The notes under the pieces were generated by a model. That model made no database searches, was not told the origin of the DNA, and saw only the letters and a program-made list of their open reading frames with translations. From Desulfovibrio inopinatus DSM 10711 (lineage in GTDB: Bacteria; Desulfobacterota; Desulfovibrionia; Desulfovibrionales; Desulfovibrionaceae): a stretch of 64,000 bases of DNA. A program made the translations under genes and the position numbers. Location of the stretch: assembly GCF_000429305.1 (NCBI RefSeq), contig NZ_KE386882.1, positions 1-64,000 of the forward strand, read 5' to 3'. Positions 9,864-18,508 of this stretch are shown piece by piece (the stretch's first letter is position 1; each line of letters opens with the position of its first letter).

Positions 9864-9922
9864 CGCCACGACGTTCTGTCCCGTCCCTTGACGGACGCTA
9901 TGAAACGCATCATAGTCATGGC

Positions 9923-10390
9923 ATGCTGACCTATGAGCAATCCAAAGCCATCGAAAACGCGCTTGGCCCGGACAACGCCAAGCCAATCATTGAAGCGATT
10001 CAATCCACGGACTCACGTGTATTGACGTCGTTAACCAATGAACTCGCTACGAAAAGCGATCTTGCTCAAGTCAGAACAGAGTTTGCCGGACTCAAAACAG
10101 AATTTGCCGGACTCAAAACAGAGTTTGCTGGACTGAGAACGGAATTCGCCGAACTCAGAAAAGACGTTGCCCAATTCGAGACGAAGATAGAAGCACGACT
10201 TGGTGCCATGGATGCCAAAATAGAAGCACGACTCGGCGCCATGGACACCAAAATGGAAGCGCGATTCGCTGCCATGGACGTTCGCATCACCCGCATTGAG
10301 ACAATGTTGAAGGTACTCATCGGCCTGGCCGTGCTGGCCGTCGGTATGTTTTCTCCTGCGGCCACAGCGTTGTTTTCCAGCCTGAAATAA
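9923..10390 (+). CDS. coiled-coil protein with C-terminal membrane anchor
   Basis: 155 residues. Residues 1-50 are a helical head; about 50-125 is a coiled coil built from tandem repeats; about 128-147 is a membrane segment (VLIGLAVLAVGMF) at the very C-terminus. The architecture resembles the DUF1640/CCDC90-type coiled-coil membrane proteins. Two repeat kinds are visible: TEFAGLK heptads (21-bp DNA repeats from about 10075) and 11-residue KIEARLGAMD units (33-bp repeats from about 10185). The near-identical DNA repeats suggest that the number of heptads changes by slippage. Function unknown. The ATG at 9923 has no good ribosome-binding site. Confidence 0.7.
   Translation: MLTYEQSKAIENALGPDNAKPIIEAIQSTDSRVLTSLTNELATKSDLAQVRTEFAGLKTEFAGLKTEFAGLRTEFAELRKDVAQFETKIEARLGAMDAKIEARLGAMDTKMEARFAAMDVRITRIETMLKVLIGLAVLAVGMFSPAATALFSSLK
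10075..10290 (+). repeat. in-frame 21-bp and 33-bp tandem repeats in the coiled-coil gene
   Basis: At least four 21-bp units of the type GAGTTTGCCGGACTCAAAAC (about 10078-10160) are followed by three 33-bp units around GAAGCACGACTCGGCGCCATG (about 10180-10280). Both keep the reading frame and code for heptad and hendecad coiled-coil repeats. Confidence 0.8.
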
Positions 10391-10399
10391 GTACTTTCC

Positions 10400-11389
10400 T
10401 TATAATCTCCCAAAACGTTTTCGATATTCACCTGGTGTGAGTTCGACATTCTTCTTGAAAAGTCGGTGGAACGACGCTGTATCATCATACCCCACAGTAC
10501 GTGCGACGTGTCCGATGTCCTGGGTTGTCGCACAGAGCAATACCTTTGCCGCATCAAGTCGTTTTTTCATAAGATATTGCTTCGGAGTAAGGCCAAGCGT
10601 GCGCTGAAATCGGCGTTCCAACGTTCGTGTTCCAACACGGGATGCTTCCGCTATGGTCGCTATATCAAGAGGCTCGGCCAAGCGTGTGCGAATATAGTCT
10701 TGCGCTTTAGCAACAACAGCATCACCATGACCTGTCGAGTCTTCACAGTCCATATATGGAGACTGGGTCTGGCGTTCGCCATCAACGAGCAGCATTCTGG
10801 CGCAGCGTGCAGAGAACTCCGGCCCCACACGAGTCGACAAAATATGCAGACAAACATCAAGGTAAGCCGTAACTCCTCCGGCACAGAGATATGTTCCCCC
10901 ATCGACAATCATAGCCGTTGGATCAAGATCGACCAACGGATAGCGTTCCCGAAACAACCGCACGAGATTCCAATGGGTCGTCGCTCGTCGACCATCGAAA
11001 AGCCCGGTTTCGGCAGCAAAAAAGGCCCCCGCGCACACCGTACAGATCTGCACTCCAGCCGAGATAAATCCCTGAAGGGTATCAATAACAGACCGGTCCT
11101 GCACACGAAGCACGATATCGCCAAAAACCGGTGGCACAAATACGATATCTACTGTTTGTTGTAGCTGTTGAACGCTTTGTGTCGGTGAAAGCGCAATACC
11201 ACCAAGACCGAGTACCGGACGATCATTGGCCGTCACAACGTCTATCTGGGCGAGTTTTCCATCTCCAATATCATGCCACAACGCCTCAGCCGCCGTAAAG
11301 ACATCGGAAATCCCATACACCGCCGAAGGCATTGCGCCATCAAGGGCCAACACAGCAGCCCGCAATAGAACATGTGTCTCTGGAGACAT
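10400..11389 (-). CDS. GlxA-type AraC-family regulator with DJ-1/PfpI domain
   Basis: 329 residues. The N-terminal ~190 residues are a DJ-1/PfpI-like ligand-sensing domain (VCAGAFFAAETGLFDGRRATTHW is the nucleophile-elbow region). The C-terminal ~100 residues are the AraC double helix-turn-helix (IATIAEASRVGTRTLERRF, LTPKQYLMKKRLDAAK, IGHVARTVGYDDTASFHRLFKK). Divergent from the isochorismatase-like hydrolase at 11506, a common arrangement for a local activator and its target, with about 115 bp of shared promoter space. Confidence 0.9.
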   Translation of the reverse strand: MSPETHVLLRAAVLALDGAMPSAVYGISDVFTAAEALWHDIGDGKLAQIDVVTANDRPVLGLGGIALSPTQSVQQLQQTVDIVFVPPVFGDIVLRVQDRSVIDTLQGFISAGVQICTVCAGAFFAAETGLFDGRRATTHWNLVRLFRERYPLVDLDPTAMIVDGGTYLCAGGVTAYLDVCLHILSTRVGPEFSARCARMLLVDGERQTQSPYMDCEDSTGHGDAVVAKAQDYIRTRLAEPLDIATIAEASRVGTRTLERRFQRTLGLTPKQYLMKKRLDAAKVLLCATTQDIGHVARTVGYDDTASFHRLFKKNVELTPGEYRKRFGRL

Positions 11390-11505
11390 TGGCTATCCTC
11401 TCTGCGGGATATGTCGTTTTTTGTAAGTAATTTGTCAAATACGACAATACTCCACAAGGTCTTTTTCATGCATGCTACATTCAGACTCAATACCAGGAGG
11501 ATTCC

Positions 11506-12057
11506 ATGAAAACCGCATTGCTTCTCATCGACATACAGAACGATTACGCACCAGAAGGAGCATTAGCCCTGCCACATTTTCCCGAAGCTGCACAGGCAGC
11601 GAGTCGGCTTTTAGATACCTGTCGTCAATCAGGGATTCCCGCGATTCATGTCCAACATCATAGCATTCGGCCCGGGGTCAATTTCATGATACCCGACACG
11701 CACGGAGCAGCAATACACGACGCCGTCACACCGATACCGGGCGAACCCATTGTCATCAAACACTATCCCAACAGTTTTCGGGAAACAGACCTCAAAGCCC
11801 GACTCGATGCCCTCCACATCGATCATCTTTACGTCGCCGGTTGCATGACCAACACCTGTGTCGATTCAACGGTACGGGCAGCCGTAGATATGGGATACTC
11901 GGTGACGCTTTTCCACGATGCCTGTGCGGCGATGCCGTTTACAGTCCAAGGACATAGCGTCAACGCAGCCGATGTCCATACCGCGTTCACAGGGGCATTG
12001 GGGCTCTTTTTTGCCACATTGCAGACCGTTGATGAGTTTCTCGCAACGTCCTCATAG
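11506..12057 (+). CDS. isochorismatase-family cysteine hydrolase
   Basis: 183 residues. The catalytic triad of the family is visible: Asp9 in LLLIDIQNDY, Lys85 in IVIKHYPNSF and Cys118 in GCMTNTCVDSTVRAA. The preceding cis-peptide region (YVAGCMTN) is typical. The family hydrolyses amides and enol ethers (nicotinamide, N-carbamoylsarcosine, isochorismate); the substrate here is not determinable. CCAGGAGG lies just before the ATG. It is divergent from the GlxA-type regulator, its likely controller. Confidence 0.9.
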   Translation: MKTALLLIDIQNDYAPEGALALPHFPEAAQAASRLLDTCRQSGIPAIHVQHHSIRPGVNFMIPDTHGAAIHDAVTPIPGEPIVIKHYPNSFRETDLKARLDALHIDHLYVAGCMTNTCVDSTVRAAVDMGYSVTLFHDACAAMPFTVQGHSVNAADVHTAFTGALGLFFATLQTVDEFLATSS

Positions 12058-12107
12058 GCATGCAAGAATCGGATATAAAATTTTGATAAGAAAAGTATGG
12101 CAGGCAA

Positions 12108-12133
12108 GCAAGGGGGGAGACGTCCTCCCTTGC
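12108..12133. terminator. hairpin between convergent genes
   Basis: GCAAGGGGGGA (12108-12118) pairs with TCCTCCCTTGC (12123-12133), loop GACG, one G-T pair. It lies between the stops of the hydrolase (plus) and the HAD gene (minus). It has no strong T-run, so it is only a probable bidirectional terminator. Confidence 0.45.
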
Positions 12134-12175
12134 CTTCAAACAATTCCAGCGGCAGAAACGCACGACAATATCATA

Positions 12176-12793
12176 TCAGTCAGCTATCTTCCAGAAATGG
12201 CGGAAGAGCAACGACCAATCCCCACATACAGCATCGGCAATGCATTGTTCGGTCTGAGTGAAAAGTACACGACGTACTGATGGATTAAGATGAGGATGTT
12301 GTAGAATTTCAGGTAGATCGTCGATAAAGGCGTCTAAATCAAGCGCATTAATTCGTGCAACTTTGTCCGAGCGTGTTGGTGCAAAAAAAACATCACTTTC
12401 AGCAAACCCGAATCCACCGGATGTGACAGGTGCAAAAAAACTGTTTTCCTGCATCCAGGACAATGCGGCCTGACGTAAATCCGGCCCATCCGGAGCGATA
12501 CGCGCAAAACGCGTCTTATGGCTCACCACAAACAATTCGTGCCCATGCTCACGACCGTGCGCAATAAATTCCCGCGCCCCCGGCATAAACCGCCCCAAGT
12601 GAATGCGTTCTCCATACACCGCGACCTGAATGCGTTGCCAGTCTTCGTCCGCATGATGTTGACGGATATGATCACGGACAGCCATTTTATCCGTAGGAAC
12701 AGTATCATTGACCAAGCCACGCTCCCGGGCAAGGCGGGAAAACAAATCGGCGTAGTCGATCAAAGTATTATCGAAATCAATTCCAATACGCAT
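12176..12793 (-). CDS. HAD-superfamily hydrolase-like protein
   Basis: 205 residues. Motif I is IGIDFDNTLIDY (nucleophile Asp6 and acid Asp8), motif II is VVSHKTRF, and the last acidic motif is AFIDDLPEIL, preceded by a Lys in RSDKVARI. These are the four HAD phosphatase positions. The cap is small and helical. The substrate is unknown. Convergent with the isochorismatase-like gene. Confidence 0.8.
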   Translation of the reverse strand: MRIGIDFDNTLIDYADLFSRLARERGLVNDTVPTDKMAVRDHIRQHHADEDWQRIQVAVYGERIHLGRFMPGAREFIAHGREHGHELFVVSHKTRFARIAPDGPDLRQAALSWMQENSFFAPVTSGGFGFAESDVFFAPTRSDKVARINALDLDAFIDDLPEILQHPHLNPSVRRVLFTQTEQCIADAVCGDWSLLFRHFWKIAD

Positions 12794-12856
12794 CGATTCA
12801 AAAACAGCCGTTAAAAGATGTTCTCTCCAAACAGAAAGGAGTTCTCAAGCTTCAAG

Positions 12857-13234
12857 CTACAAACGAGCATTCTCTGCTGGCAATACGCCGAGTTGCTCGA
12901 TGAGCGCATCAATATCCACTGGTTTCTCCAGATAGGAATCCGCTCCGGCCTGCATGGCTTTGATGCCGGAACTCACACTTCCTTTCCCGGTCAAAATGAT
13001 CGCTGTTATATCAGGCCGTTGTGACTTCATTGCCCGAACAATATCAATTCCACTGATGCCGGGCAACATGAGGTCAACAACTGCGGCTTTGAGGTTGGGG
13101 TTGCCAAGACTCGCCGCAACTTCCTCCGCATCGGCACACAGAATGATATCCAGGCCTCGCAATTCGAGACGCGCAGCGAGCGCTTTGGCAAAATGCGGCT
13201 CGTCATCGACAAGCGCAATAAGAGGTGTTGTCAT
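12857..13234 (-). CDS. stand-alone response-regulator receiver
   Basis: 125 residues, a single receiver domain with no output domain. The acidic pocket is VDDEP at 9-13, the phospho-acceptor Asp54 is in AVVDLMLPGISG, the Thr is in IILTGKG and the Lys is in SYLEKPVD. It is the last gene of a minus-strand run of five signalling genes (16360 to 12857) and follows the kinase-like gene by 10 bp. Confidence 0.9.
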   Translation of the reverse strand: MTTPLIALVDDEPHFAKALAARLELRGLDIILCADAEEVAASLGNPNLKAAVVDLMLPGISGIDIVRAMKSQRPDITAIILTGKGSVSSGIKAMQAGADSYLEKPVDIDALIEQLGVLPAENARL

Positions 13235-13244
13235 CGTCGTCCAT

Positions 13245-13874
13245 TCAGGCTTTCAAGACGAGCTCAAGTTCACCGCTACGTTCGGTTCGAACAATCGCTC
13301 CCAAATCTTTCGATAAATCCTCGGCTCCGGCAAGTGCATTCTCCGGGTCCGGACCGAGTCCGCTAAAACGCACAACAATGCCTTGCCGTGTATCGACGTC
13401 AATGACAATGTTTTTATTGTCATCCGGGCTCTCAATGGAGCGCATCAGGCATAAAAACAACAAATGCTCCAAAATAAACGGACTCGTAGCCAGAGCAACC
13501 GATTCAAGCCTGCCCTTCTCCAGCGTAATACGCTTCATGGCGGCAAAACGCTCACACAGATCAATCATGAGTGAGACGACCTCGGCCACGTCGACATGCG
13601 CCACAGCATCATCGGTGCTATGTGCAAAGGTATTCATATTTTTAAGAATACCATTACCTCGACGGATTTGCGTCAAAATCCGGGTACTCAACGGAGTCAG
13701 GCGCTCTGGGTCAAGCAGTGCCCCCTCCTCTTTATGCATATCGCATAGATCTTCAAGCAAACCGGCTGTTTCATGAACAATGGCCAGGACATTTTTGAGT
13801 TCATGAGAAATTGAAGCGTTTATGCGACCATAAAAGGCTAAACTGGAATCATGAGGATGTGAGAGGGGACACAT
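13245..13874 (-). CDS. HisKA-only kinase-like or phosphotransfer protein
   Basis: 209 residues. The N-terminus has a convincing dimerisation/phosphotransfer helix with His24 in the H-box SISHELKNVLAIVHE. The C-terminal ~80 residues are where an ATP-binding domain would be, but the N, G1 and G2 boxes are not recognisable (only RFSGLGPDPENAL resembles a G1 remnant). It therefore looks like a DHp protein with a degenerate ATPase domain, comparable in layout to ChpT- or Spo0B-type phosphotransferases, probably moving phosphate between the neighbouring receivers. It has no sensor or membrane segment. Confidence 0.65.
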   Translation of the reverse strand: MCPLSHPHDSSLAFYGRINASISHELKNVLAIVHETAGLLEDLCDMHKEEGALLDPERLTPLSTRILTQIRRGNGILKNMNTFAHSTDDAVAHVDVAEVVSLMIDLCERFAAMKRITLEKGRLESVALATSPFILEHLLFLCLMRSIESPDDNKNIVIDVDTRQGIVVRFSGLGPDPENALAGAEDLSKDLGAIVRTERSGELELVLKA

Positions 13875-13891
13875 AATGAATTTCCTTATCG

Positions 13892-14251
13892 TTAAGCCGT
13901 TTCAGACAGTGCTTCCCGAATTTTTTCCATCAACAAATCCAAAGCGACCGGTTTGACGAGATACGACGAGCCTTCAGCTGATCCTTCTTTAAAATCAGCG
14001 CTTGAACCATGACCGGTAATAAAAATATACTTCATGTCCGGCGCGATATCAGCAAGCTTTCGCTTGAGTTCCAGGCCACTCATCCCCGGCATTTTCACAT
14101 CAAGGACAGCAAGGTCATAAGCTTCTGAACCGACTTTCTCCATGGCTTGTGCCGGGGACTGTGCCCAATCGGCATCGATGCCACGCATAGTCATACGTTC
14201 AGCCAAAGTCGAAACCAGTTCCACTTCGTCATCAACAAGTAGGATTTTCAT
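13892..14251 (-). CDS. stand-alone response-regulator receiver
   Basis: 119 residues; the ATG at 14249-14251 lies inside the end of the upstream kinase gene (20-bp overlap), indicating translational coupling. Complete receiver: VDDE at 6-9, phospho-acceptor Asp51 in LAVLDVKMPGMSG, Thr in IFITGHGS, Lys in YLVKPVA. No output domain. Lies between the full kinase (14232) and the DHp protein (13245), an order compatible with a phosphorelay. Confidence 0.92.
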   Translation of the reverse strand: MKILLVDDEVELVSTLAERMTMRGIDADWAQSPAQAMEKVGSEAYDLAVLDVKMPGMSGLELKRKLADIAPDMKYIFITGHGSSADFKEGSAEGSSYLVKPVALDLLMEKIREALSETA

Positions 14252-15989
14252 TGCGTACTCCCTTGAGAATGGGGGGAAGAGTGATGGTGAAAGTCGTTCC
14301 CTGTCCAAGTTCGCTTTCCACCGTAATCCGTCCGCGCAGTTTCCGCACAAGCCCGTAGGTAATCGACAACCCCAACCCGGTTCCACCAACTGATTTTTTC
14401 GTACTGAAAAAAGGATCGAAAATTTTTTCCAGGTTTTCTCGGCTGATCCCACAGCCAGTGTCGGAAACCCGAGCTATCACACCGTTATCTTCTGCAGCCT
14501 GTGCACGAATGGTCACCGTGCCGTTTTTTTCCACGGCCTGAAATGCATTATTCACGAGGTTGACAAAAATCTGTTGGAGCTTTCCTCGGTCACTTATAAT
14601 CTGCGGCACATCGGCGGGAATGTCTACCTCGAGGGTAATATTGCGGTACAGGGCTTCTTTGCGCAGAAAACTCAATACATCTTCGATGACTTCGGAGATA
14701 TTGACAGCCCGTACATCAACTTCAAAATGGCGGGCAAAACCGAGGAGCTGTTTGGTAATTGCTCCGCATCGCGCTACCGACGTGAGAATGCTGTCGACAA
14801 TACCAAGCAGACGCTCATCATCTTGATATTCCTTTTTAATTTCAAATAAATCTTTGAGCAGACCGGCTTTTTCATTAATGATAGCGAGAGGATTATTGAT
14901 CTCGTGGGCAACGCCTGCAGACAATCGACCTATGGATGCCAGTCGATTGGTATATTCAACATGATGTAAAGCGCGTTCACGACTCTGGTCCGCTTCGAAC
15001 ACCTTGTTAACCATATAAGTCGACATCCCCAACACCACAATCAAAATGACAATAATACTCCCGATATAAAACCATAGGAGTTGCCTCCGTAAAAGATGCC
15101 ATCCCTTCATGATTTGCGCTTTGTTCTCAACAATCATCAATATAAATGGCGTATTGGCGATATACGCATAACCAACGATAAGACTGACGCCCCCTTCTTC
15201 ATGAGTTTCATAGAGCGCTGTGTGCTCGGCGTATGGCGGTACTTCCAACGGAGCAGGATCGAGCACGTTGCCGTACGTCGATGACGGCATTTGCAACACC
15301 CCATCATGATTAAGAAGCAGCGTCTGACTTTTAGGAGTTAATTCAAGATGTTCGAGAACATCATAAAAATGCTCGATATCAACCGTCGCGCGAAGAACAA
15401 ATGGTGTTCCATCGGGCCGCCTTGATCTCACGGCGACAATCATATGGGGAATCTTCCGGTGTCCAAGAAAAACATCGGAAACATATTCACCTTGCGCCAA
15501 TGTATTTTTGAACCAATCTTGATTACTATACTGACGCCCCTGCAAATCAAACGAACCACAATAGGCGACCTGAAGGCCAGATTCTTCGATCACACCAAGG
15601 TCGAGAAACCCACCAAAGCCAGCTTTCAGATTACGCAATACGATTTCCAGGCGTTTGGGCGCCGTCAGTGACTCGAACGACTCTTCTTCAAGCGTAAATT
15701 TCAGCGCGGACAGGCGCTCTCCTAAAAAATATGCCAATGTTCTCTTGGTATTAGATACGAGGCGAAGTATTCGTTGCGTATGTTCATTTTCCATGGTTTT
15801 ACTGGAAAGCTGATAATCCGTAACGAACATTGCAGTGAGTGGAACAAGGGATACAGCAAGAAGCAAGAGCACAGAGCCTAACCAGATACGTCGATAATTG
15901 AAGAGCTGATTGTCCCAAGCACCTTCTTGCGTTTCCAAGGCCCAAAAACGTGGCTTAATGAAATTTTTAACGTCTTCTGAGAGTTTCAT
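14232..15989 (-). CDS. membrane sensor histidine kinase
   Basis: 585 residues. The start at 15989 overlaps the stop of the upstream receiver gene (ATGA), which selects it over ATGs further upstream. TM1 is about 31-51 and TM2 about 302-325; the ~250-residue loop between them is a periplasmic Cache-type sensor. The kinase core follows: H-box SAGVAHEINNPLAI with the His near 362, then the ATP-binding domain with IFVNLVNNAFQAV (N box), VSDTGCGIS (G1) and GGTGLGLSITYGLV (G2). It is in one operon with three receivers and the DHp protein, which are probably its partners. Confidence 0.93.
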   Translation of the reverse strand: MKLSEDVKNFIKPRFWALETQEGAWDNQLFNYRRIWLGSVLLLLAVSLVPLTAMFVTDYQLSSKTMENEHTQRILRLVSNTKRTLAYFLGERLSALKFTLEEESFESLTAPKRLEIVLRNLKAGFGGFLDLGVIEESGLQVAYCGSFDLQGRQYSNQDWFKNTLAQGEYVSDVFLGHRKIPHMIVAVRSRRPDGTPFVLRATVDIEHFYDVLEHLELTPKSQTLLLNHDGVLQMPSSTYGNVLDPAPLEVPPYAEHTALYETHEEGGVSLIVGYAYIANTPFILMIVENKAQIMKGWHLLRRQLLWFYIGSIIVILIVVLGMSTYMVNKVFEADQSRERALHHVEYTNRLASIGRLSAGVAHEINNPLAIINEKAGLLKDLFEIKKEYQDDERLLGIVDSILTSVARCGAITKQLLGFARHFEVDVRAVNISEVIEDVLSFLRKEALYRNITLEVDIPADVPQIISDRGKLQQIFVNLVNNAFQAVEKNGTVTIRAQAAEDNGVIARVSDTGCGISRENLEKIFDPFFSTKKSVGGTGLGLSITYGLVRKLRGRITVESELGQGTTFTITLPPILKGVRNENPTC

Positions 15990-16360
15990 ATGTTCGGACC
16001 ACATGTGGCAGCATTGAGGATTTCCAGAAGCACCCCCATCTCCACGGGTTTGTTGCGGTACTCGAATGCGCCGAGTCTCATACACTCTTCCCGCTCTTTA
16101 TTGTGACCATGACCAGTCAGAATAATAACACGAAGCGTCGGGAACAATTCACGCAGCCGGCCCAGGACCTCTATGCCGTCCATTTCCGGCATCCTCAAAT
16201 CCAAAATGACACAATCAAACGTTTCATTTTGACACAAAGCCAGCGCGTCTTGTCCTGTATAAGCAACAACGGGATCAAACCCTCGAAAGGCAAGCCGCTC
16301 CGCCATTGTGTTAATAAAGTCACGCTCATCATCAACAAGAAGAAGTTTCTTTTTGTTCAT
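15986..16360 (-). CDS. stand-alone response-regulator receiver
   Basis: 124 residues from the ATG at 16358-16360 (beginning MNKKKLLLVDDE; an in-frame ATG ten codons upstream is possible). VDDE at 9-12, phospho-acceptor Asp54 in CVILDLRMPEMDG, Thr in IILTGHGH, and the Lys position as EYRNKPVEM. Its TGA stop overlaps the kinase ATG. First gene of the minus-strand signalling operon, divergent from the TauE/SafE permease. Confidence 0.9.
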   Translation of the reverse strand: MNKKKLLLVDDERDFINTMAERLAFRGFDPVVAYTGQDALALCQNETFDCVILDLRMPEMDGIEVLGRLRELFPTLRVIILTGHGHNKEREECMRLGAFEYRNKPVEMGVLLEILNAATCGPNI

Positions 16361-16464
16361 TTTCGCACAATCTCTGGGTTGACTTGGCATTTCGAAACAA
16401 ATACACTCCGCCAACGTTTCAATATGGAACACGAGTATTTCAATTTTTAACCGGAGTCAATCCG

Positions 16465-17442
16465 ATGTTGCAAAAACTCACTGCTTGGATCGGTCGGTCG
16501 GTACCGCTTGCGACGTTTCTTGTCGTTCTCGGACCAGTGGCTGCCATGGCCGCCGAGGACATGGCTCAGGGAGGAGGCGGAAAACCGTGGTGGTTTTGGC
16601 CTCTGGTACTGTTCTTCTTCTGCTTCGTCCTGGGCATCATCGCTGTTCTTGCCGGGGTTGGCGGCGGTGTTTTGTATGTTCCCCTGGTGAGCGGATTCTT
16701 TCCGTTCCATATCGACTTCGTCAGAGGCGCGGGCCTTATGGTGGCCTTGGCTGGTGCATTGGCAGCCGGTCCCGGTCTTTTACGAAGGAATTTAGCAAGT
16801 CTTCGATTAGCGCTCCCCGTCGCTATTATTGCCTCAACTTGTTCCATCGGCGGAGCCATGCTCGGCCTATATCTTTCAAGTTTAGACCCGAATATTGTTC
16901 AAGCCTGCCTTGGCGGAACAATTGTTGGTATCGCCGTGTTGCTGCTCTGTTCGAAAAACACGGCCAACCCCGTGGTCACCAAACAGGACGCTATTGGTAT
17001 GGCGCTGGGCATTCACGGCGTGTACAAAGATGAATCCCTCGGGCAAATGGTAGAATGGAAAACCCACCGCACGTTGCTTGGCTTGATTATGTTCATCTTT
17101 ATTGGTGTTCTCGCCGGCATGTTCGGTCTTGGCGCGGGTTGGGCCAACGTCCCCGTGCTGAACTTGCTCATGGGGGTTCCGCTCAAAATTTCCGTTGCGA
17201 CCAGTAAATTTCTGTTGTCCATCACCGATACCTCGGCTGCCTGGATCTACATGAATCAAGGTTGCGTCATTCCCCTCATGGCCATTCCGTCGATCGTCGG
17301 CCTCATGCTGGGGTCGTTTGTCGGCGTGCGTCTTCTGACAAAAGCCAAACCGACCTTCATTCGCTACATGGTCATCGGCGTACTCTTTTTCGCCGGCCTC
17401 AAGGCCCTGGATAAAGGACTGGGCCTGGGATTTCTCGGATAA
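16465..17442 (+). CDS. TauE/SafE-family permease (putative sulfite/organosulfonate exporter)
   Basis: 325 residues, ATG preceded by GGAG. A signal-like first membrane segment is followed by at least seven more. Family-typical glycine-rich loops are present: GIIAVLAGVGGGVLYVPLVSG near the start of the first repeat and GVLAGMFGLGAGWANVPVLN in the second, the two-fold repeat of TauE/SafE (DUF81) transporters. Family members move sulfite, sulfoacetate or thiosulfate-like anions. It is followed by a small membrane protein and a receiver, and is divergent from a kinase/receiver operon, so signal-controlled transport of a sulfur anion is a reasonable inference. Confidence 0.88.
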   Translation: MLQKLTAWIGRSVPLATFLVVLGPVAAMAAEDMAQGGGGKPWWFWPLVLFFFCFVLGIIAVLAGVGGGVLYVPLVSGFFPFHIDFVRGAGLMVALAGALAAGPGLLRRNLASLRLALPVAIIASTCSIGGAMLGLYLSSLDPNIVQACLGGTIVGIAVLLLCSKNTANPVVTKQDAIGMALGIHGVYKDESLGQMVEWKTHRTLLGLIMFIFIGVLAGMFGLGAGWANVPVLNLLMGVPLKISVATSKFLLSITDTSAAWIYMNQGCVIPLMAIPSIVGLMLGSFVGVRLLTKAKPTFIRYMVIGVLFFAGLKALDKGLGLGFLG

Positions 17443-17456
17443 CACAGGAGGCAGAC

Positions 17457-17885
17457 ATGTCCACGGAACTCGAACAAAAAGCGGCCCCTAGACCGGAACA
17501 AATCACCTACGCCAATCTGTTACAATACGGTGCTTGGACCGGCATCGTCTTGATGCTCATCACCTACACCTTATACATGGCCGGCGTTTTGGAACCGCAT
17601 GTTCCCATTGATCTCGTAGTAACGAATTGGAATCATGGCATTCATGAATACATCGCAGCCACGAATTCTCCCGTCGGCTGGGAATGGCTGGCACTGCTCG
17701 ACAAAGGCGACTTTGTCAATTTCATCGGCCTTGCCCTTCTGGCCGTGATGACAATCATTTGTTATCTTGTCTTACTGCCGGGATACCTGAAACGTGGTAA
17801 CAAAATATACGCTACCATCTGTATCCTGGAAATCCTGGTGTTGTGTTTGGCCGCCTCCGGCATACTCGGTTCTGGCGGACACTAA
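17457..17885 (+). CDS. small membrane protein, DUF1634-like
   Basis: 142 residues with three predicted membrane segments (about 25-43, 82-108, 119-138). A DUF1634-type protein is commonly encoded next to TauE/SafE permeases, and the 14-bp gap plus the GGAGG-like site (ACAGGAGGCAGAC) before the ATG make a shared operon clear. It may be a partner subunit of the transporter. The DUF assignment rests on size, topology and context. Confidence 0.65.
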   Translation: MSTELEQKAAPRPEQITYANLLQYGAWTGIVLMLITYTLYMAGVLEPHVPIDLVVTNWNHGIHEYIAATNSPVGWEWLALLDKGDFVNFIGLALLAVMTIICYLVLLPGYLKRGNKIYATICILEILVLCLAASGILGSGGH

Positions 17886-17921
17886 GTCACGCCATCGCCC
17901 TCTTTTATAAGGAGATACACC

Positions 17922-18371
17922 ATGAGCACCAAAAAGAAGATTCTCCTCGTTGATGACGAACGCGACTTTCTGGAATCCATGGCCGAACGTATCCGGCTCA
18001 AAGGATTCGAGCCAATCTTGGCCGAATCGGGAGATGAAGCCCTTCGTCTTGCCGAAAAACTTGATATCGACGCCGCTGTTGTCGACTTCAAAATGCCGGG
18101 CAAGGATGGTCTTGAAGTCATTTCTGCCCTCAAAAAACTGTGTCCAGGAATTCACACCGTTTTGCTTACTGGATTCGGCAATGAAAAAGTCAAGGAAGCC
18201 TCTGCTGGCCTTAATTCCGAATACTTTGAAAAGAGCGACATGGACACCTTTTGGGGATTCGTTAAAAACCTGTCGCGCAAACTTGAAGACACCATGGCCG
18301 CAGCCGGCATGGCTCACGGCGGCGACATAGACGACGCCTATAAAATTTCACACGAAGAAGAGAAAAAATAA
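17922..18371 (+). CDS. stand-alone response-regulator receiver with acidic tail
   Basis: 149 residues. VDDE at 10-13, phospho-acceptor Asp55 in AAVVDFKMPGKDG, Thr in VLLTGFGN, Lys in YFEKSDMD (loosely kept). Residues ~125-149 form a charged tail (DIDDAYKISHEEEKK) beyond the receiver. AAGGAG lies before the ATG. It ends the permease operon and is very similar in style to the receiver at 15986 (both start with KKK-LLVDDERDF), suggesting duplication within the locus. Confidence 0.9.
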   Translation: MSTKKKILLVDDERDFLESMAERIRLKGFEPILAESGDEALRLAEKLDIDAAVVDFKMPGKDGLEVISALKKLCPGIHTVLLTGFGNEKVKEASAGLNSEYFEKSDMDTFWGFVKNLSRKLEDTMAAAGMAHGGDIDDAYKISHEEEKK

Positions 18372-18409
18372 CCCACAGTCACACCAACCAACGCAAGCCA
18401 CACACACGC

Positions 18410-18445
18410 AAAACGGCCCGACGGAAATTCCGCCGGGCCGTTTTT
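18410..18445. terminator. bidirectional rho-independent terminator
   Basis: AAAACGGCCCGACGG pairs with TCCGCCGGGCCGTTTT around an AAAT loop, followed by T5 on the plus strand and A-rich on the other. It ends the permease-receiver operon and can also serve the convergent gene at 18509. Confidence 0.92.
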
Positions 18446-18508
18446 CATTCGCTATCATGCCGCACAGCAAGAAGGCATACGCAATGTTGTCCATATTGAA
18501 CGCGTAGG

